DNA of 64,000 bases from Sinomicrobium soli (GTDB taxonomy: Bacteria; Bacteroidota; Bacteroidia; Flavobacteriales; Flavobacteriaceae), in the NCBI RefSeq assembly GCF_003285545.1, contig NZ_QLNV01000008.1, forward strand, positions 186,001 to 250,000, given 5' to 3'. Made by a program: the position numbers and the translations under genes. How positions within the stretch are numbered: the first letter of the stretch is position 1; the number at the start of each line of letters is the position of its first letter. Below the pieces are notes generated by a model, which had not been told where the DNA came from, did not search any database, and saw only the letters and a list, made by a program, of their open reading frames with translations. This document shows positions 61,193-64,000 of this stretch, one piece after another.

Positions 61193-61475
61193 ACTGGACG
61201 GAATGAAAAATGAGCTGAAAACACTTTTGGAACTGACCGAAAATGCCACACGGAAATATACCCCGATTTTCAAAGAAGAGCAATGGCTCGATAACCAGGA
61301 AGTCTGTTTGATGATGAAAATTACCAAACGGACTTTGCAGACTTACAAGGATAAAGGGTTATTGCCATATTCCAAACTGAACCGCAAGAATTATTACAAA
61401 CTATCGGACGTACGGGCTTTGCTCGAAACCGGACTGCCGTACAATACCAATGATAATGGATTTACTAACCAATGA
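61164..61475 (+). CDS. Excisionase-like HTH protein 1
   Basis: The product has 103 residues: an N-terminal helix (MEVIAIQKSILDGMKNELKT) and a MerR/excisionase-type HTH (WLDNQEVCLMMKITKRTLQT, YKDKGLLPYSKLNRKNYYKL). Pairs of such proteins are typical of Bacteroidota conjugative elements where they control excision. It overlaps the next gene by 26 bases. Confidence 0.88.
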   Translation: MEVIAIQKSILDGMKNELKTLLELTENATRKYTPIFKEEQWLDNQEVCLMMKITKRTLQTYKDKGLLPYSKLNRKNYYKLSDVRALLETGLPYNTNDNGFTNQ

Positions 61476-61755
61476 AGCCGAGGAAGTCATCGAACAAAAG
61501 GAGATGATATTACAGTTAAGAAACCGTATCGAAGAAATATTGAAAAACTACCGTCCTGTAATGAACGGTGAAATATATCTTTCGGGCGAAGACGTATGCA
61601 AGCTGTTACATATCAGCAGACGGACTTTACAGCAATATCGTGATGACCAAATACTCCCATACATCCAGATAGGCGGTAAAATCATTTTTAAGCAAACCGA
61701 CCTTTTACGGATACTTGAACAAAACTATGTCTTTAATGGAAAAAAGAACAAGTAA
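61450..61755 (+). CDS. Excisionase-like HTH protein 2
   Basis: The product has 101 residues of the same layout: IYLSGEDVCKLLHISRRTLQ, QYRDDQILPYIQIGGKIIFK. A start at the third residue (61456) is possible. It overlaps the upstream gene and thus is translated with it. Confidence 0.88.
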   Translation: MIMDLLTNEAEEVIEQKEMILQLRNRIEEILKNYRPVMNGEIYLSGEDVCKLLHISRRTLQQYRDDQILPYIQIGGKIIFKQTDLLRILEQNYVFNGKKNK

Positions 61756-61795
61756 TGGATTGGGCAATCATATTTCTAGATCGAAACGAGTTTAG

Positions 61796-61803
61796 TATCT
61801 TTG
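61796..61803 (+). promoter_or_regulatory. -7 element before the structured leader
   Basis: TATCTTTG, an exact match to TAnnTTTG, about 45 bases upstream of the structured RNA and 223 bases before the next ATG. Confidence 0.5.
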
Positions 61804-61848
61804 CGATGTAAAATATAGAAATACTTAAAGTGTTTTTGCTTTAAGTCC

Positions 61849-61958
61849 CACATTGAAAACTGGTAATTTTTAGACAACGGGACGATAAGGAAGAACGCTC
61901 ATGCCATAGGCGTGGGCGCTCGCTTATTCGTTGTCGGGTATACCAGTACCTCAATGTG
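61849..61958 (+). ncRNA. Rod-like structured RNA (leader or small RNA), candidate
   Basis: Five nested helices fold about 110 bases into one long hairpin. CACATTGA (61849-61856) pairs with TCAATGTG (61951-61958). ACTGGTA (61859-61865) pairs with TACCAGT (61941-61947). GACAACG (61873-61879) pairs with CGTTGTC (61929-61935). ATAAG (61885-61889) pairs with CTTAT (61923-61927). CGCTCATGCC (61896-61905) pairs with GGCGTGGGCG (61909-61918, two G-T pairs) over an ATA loop. It lies between a good -7 element and the receiver-like gene. A leader, 6S-like RNA or element-specific small RNA are all possible. Confidence 0.65.
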
Positions 61959-62026
61959 CGGTAAGTGTAGTTGCCTGCGCTTCTTTTTTTGTGCAGGGCT
62001 ACATCAACTTTAAAAAGTATGATGTT

Positions 62027-62476
62027 ATGGAAACCGGTACACCTCAACAAAAAATTACCCTTGCATTTATCAATGATAAAAGCCCAATTTTAGATGTCAT
62101 TTGCAACGACCTTGTTTCATCCGGAAAGGAAATCCTATGTCGGTCAGAAAGTATTGAGGATGGACTATCTCAATTGTTTTTATTGAATAAACTTCCCCAA
62201 ATCTGTATTATTGACTTGGACTTTTATGAGCAAAGTGTGTTAGCACAGCTTCAAAAATTAAGGATTGAATATCCTACAGTAAAACTAATTGCCCATAGTG
62301 ATATAGATGATGAGAGAGTTGGGAAATCTCTTTTGGAGATTGGTTTCACAGGTTATCTGCTTATTGGTAGCGATGCAGATGATTTTATAAAGGCCATCGA
62401 GGGAGTTTCCAACGGCAAAAGATATTTTAGTATGGGAGTAGCGGAAATAGCACAGGAATATTTTGGTAATACCTAA
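62027..62476 (+). CDS. Receiver-domain-like protein of a mobile element
   Basis: The product has 149 residues resembling a response-regulator receiver domain without an output domain: ITLAFINDKSPILDVICNDL, then QICIIDLDFYEQSV, where the phosphoacceptor position is Asp in IIDLD, and VKLIAHSDIDDERVGKSLLE, GFTGYLLIGSDADDFIKAIE. The usual acidic pair after the first strand is replaced by ND, so phosphorylation is questionable. The ATG at 62027 is used since the longer frame would translate the structured leader. Confidence 0.75.
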   Translation: METGTPQQKITLAFINDKSPILDVICNDLVSSGKEILCRSESIEDGLSQLFLLNKLPQICIIDLDFYEQSVLAQLQKLRIEYPTVKLIAHSDIDDERVGKSLLEIGFTGYLLIGSDADDFIKAIEGVSNGKRYFSMGVAEIAQEYFGNT

Positions 62477-62620
62477 GATTGCTTTTTTAAATCTTTAATT
62501 TTTATTTTCTCTTATAGTTCCATTTCGTCCTTCAATATTGGAATAGTAAACAACTTCATAAGACTATTTGCTGTAAACACGAGTTGAAGACTTATTCTAA
62601 TGAAAAGTCTTAAAAACGGT

Positions 62621-62636
62621 TGTGACAATGGTCACA
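62621..62636. promoter_or_regulatory. Perfect CRP-like palindrome TGTGA-N6-TCACA
   Basis: TGTGACAATGGTCACA is a perfect match to the Crp-type consensus TGTGAnnnnnnTCACA. It lies upstream of a possible amidase promoter (TTG at 62658-62660, then after 21 bases CAACTTTG at 62682-62689). The Crp/Fnr protein at 60422-60994 could bind it, but specificity in Bacteroidota is uncertain. Confidence 0.55.
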
Positions 62637-62718
62637 GAGAATTAGCGTCTTATGACCTTGTGCCCAAAGTCCCTTTTTTTTCAACTTTGTTAAAGCAATT
62701 AATAAAGAGATAAAGATA

Positions 62719-64000
62719 ATGGACACAAAAATCAATAACAATCTGCCGATCTACTATCAGGATGCAACAGCCTTAGCAAAAATGATTCGCAGTAAGAAAA
62801 TTTCTCCCGTTGAAGTTGTTCAGGCGCATTTAGACCGAATTGAGAAATATGATTCCTCAGTCAATGCCATCGTAACCATTGCAGACACAGCAATGAAAGA
62901 GGCTAAAGCAGCCGAGATAGCCGTGATGAAAGGCGAGAAATTAAAACCCCTGCATGGTGTACCTTTCACAGCAAAGGATTCAATAGATACCGAAAAAATA
63001 TTAACTCAAAGAGGTTCACCGATCTTTAAAGGGCGTTTACCCAATACGGATGCAATCAGCGTTGCAAGAATGAAGGCAGCAGGTGGAATTCTACTTGCTA
63101 AGACCAATCTTCCAGAATTTTCATACTGGATTGAAAGCAATAACTTACTTAGTGGCCGATCTAATAATCCGTGGGATTTAACACGAACTCCCGGTGGCTC
63201 GAGTGGAGGGGAATCAGCCGCAATTGCCGCTGGAATGTCACCCCTTGGATTGGGTACCGATCTTGCAATATCCGTACGTGGACCAGCTGCTCAAACCGGA
63301 ATTGTTTCACTAAAAGCTACTCACGGTAGTATTCCTATGACGGGTATTTGGCCTCGTGTGCCTCGTAGATTCTGGCATGTAGGACCAATGGCAAGAAGCA
63401 TCCGTGATTTGTCCCTTGCTTACTCAGTATTATCAGGACCAGACGGGTATGATGCCTATTCAAGCAGTAGGGGGCAATTTGATGCTGGATTTGGCAAAGC
63501 TCCAGTCGGACCGTTAAGAATTGGTTGGATGGTCGGTCCAGGTTTTGGTCCGGTCGATCCCGAAGTTATTTCAGTTGTTGAATCAGCTGCTAATGCCTTA
63601 CAAAACCTAGGGCATCGGGTAGAATCAGTTCAAATACCGGCACTTGAGAAGGACTTTGCATTAGATGTCTTTAATCGTCTTCATGTGATGGAAATGAAAG
63701 ATGCATTTAGAGAAGCTACAGCAGGAAGAAGTGATGACGAGATTTATAAAATGGCCAAAGCGATGCTTTCACTTCCGGATACATCTATGAAGGATTTTAT
63801 AGATGCTGAACAGGCGGCAGATAGGATTAGAGATGGTTTTGCTGAATACTTTAATCAGTATGATCTGCTACTGACCCATGTGCTGCCAATTGCTGCTCAT
63901 AAGCATGGCGTAGAAGAATTTATAATTAACGGACAAAAAGTGGATGCAACTTATTTACAAGGAGCTACAGTTCCTTTAAATGTTACCGGTTTGCCTGGGA
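62719..64000 (+). CDS. Amidase signature family protein, C-terminus off the window
   Basis: Hydrolase of amides, 427 residues visible. The Ser-cisSer-Lys triad is in place: Lys86 in PFTAKDS, Ser161 (first Ser of GGSSGGES) and Ser185 in ISVRGPA, with the family 24-residue spacing between the two Ser. The usual DTGGSIR segment reads DLAISVR, changing the glycine oxyanion stretch but retaining the nucleophile. It differs from GatA in that change and in context; no gatB or gatC is visible. Stand-alone catabolic amidase is the likely role. Confidence 0.9.
   Translation, partial: MDTKINNNLPIYYQDATALAKMIRSKKISPVEVVQAHLDRIEKYDSSVNAIVTIADTAMKEAKAAEIAVMKGEKLKPLHGVPFTAKDSIDTEKILTQRGSPIFKGRLPNTDAISVARMKAAGGILLAKTNLPEFSYWIESNNLLSGRSNNPWDLTRTPGGSSGGESAAIAAGMSPLGLGTDLAISVRGPAAQTGIVSLKATHGSIPMTGIWPRVPRRFWHVGPMARSIRDLSLAYSVLSGPDGYDAYSSSRGQFDAGFGKAPVGPLRIGWMVGPGFGPVDPEVISVVESAANALQNLGHRVESVQIPALEKDFALDVFNRLHVMEMKDAFREATAGRSDDEIYKMAKAMLSLPDTSMKDFIDAEQAADRIRDGFAEYFNQYDLLLTHVLPIAAHKHGVEEFIINGQKVDATYLQGATVPLNVTGLPG

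Noticed and set aside
61841-62050. 69-codon open frame on the minus strand through the structured RNA
   Set aside because: It is the complement of paired helices, has no family resemblance and no promoter.

Overview
The window looks like a chromosome segment of a member of the Flavobacteriaceae (Bacteroidota). The support is: repeated TAnnTTTG promoter -7 elements with few Shine-Dalgarno sites; a FecI/FecR/TonB-receptor/DUF4249 locus; a lipidated TamL-type Omp85 protein behind TamB; the long single-chain PurL; and RteC, TraQ and paired HTH genes of Bacteroidota conjugative elements. No rRNA, tRNA or CRISPR array was seen.

Bases 1 to about 36,400 are core-like. From the left: a beta-oxidation operon (MarR regulator and 3-hydroxyacyl-CoA dehydrogenase/enoyl-CoA hydratase, cut by the window edge), a GH29 fucosidase, an acyl-CoA ligase, an FKBP isomerase, and an ECF sigma/FecR/TonB receptor/DUF4249 system whose sigma and anti-sigma genes are separated by 0.77 kb of repeats. 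Next come tamB-tamL (envelope assembly), purL (purines), a broken toxin-antitoxin pair, a YigZ-like gene, ribD (riboflavin), prmC (release factor methylation), ligA (replication), a small lipoprotein, an XRE regulator divergent from an M14 carboxypeptidase, an Lrp-type regulator, ppc (anaplerosis) and an NAD(P)-binding protein.

At about 36,600 an AraC gene is cut and an RteC gene begins. From here to the right edge the DNA is accessory and visibly richer in A+T in several stretches. It carries conjugative-element debris: rteC, a second frameshifted rteC, the C-terminus of traQ, its small membrane neighbour and two excisionase-like HTH proteins. The large cargo is redox and detoxification enzymes: six classical SDRs (one truncated), two aldo/keto reductases, a nitroreductase, an azoreductase, a Gfo/Idh/MocA oxidoreductase, a saccharopine-dehydrogenase-like reductase and three NTF2/SnoaL proteins. 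These are interleaved with their own regulators (two TetR, HxlR, two AraC, GyrI-like, Crp/Fnr). An IS3-family element sits at a junction where both neighbours are truncated, so the region has been rearranged.

The regulatory DNA is unusually readable: a perfect 26-bp MarR operator, a 44-bp double HxlR operator, three matching TetR operators that define a small regulon, and clustered GTAAAC sites around the XRE gene. The least explained items are a roughly 110-nt rod-like RNA structure upstream of a receiver-like protein in the mobile region (61849-61958) and a roughly 196-bp imperfect palindrome between prmC and ligA. All assignments come from reading the sequence and remembered family features; no database search was run.
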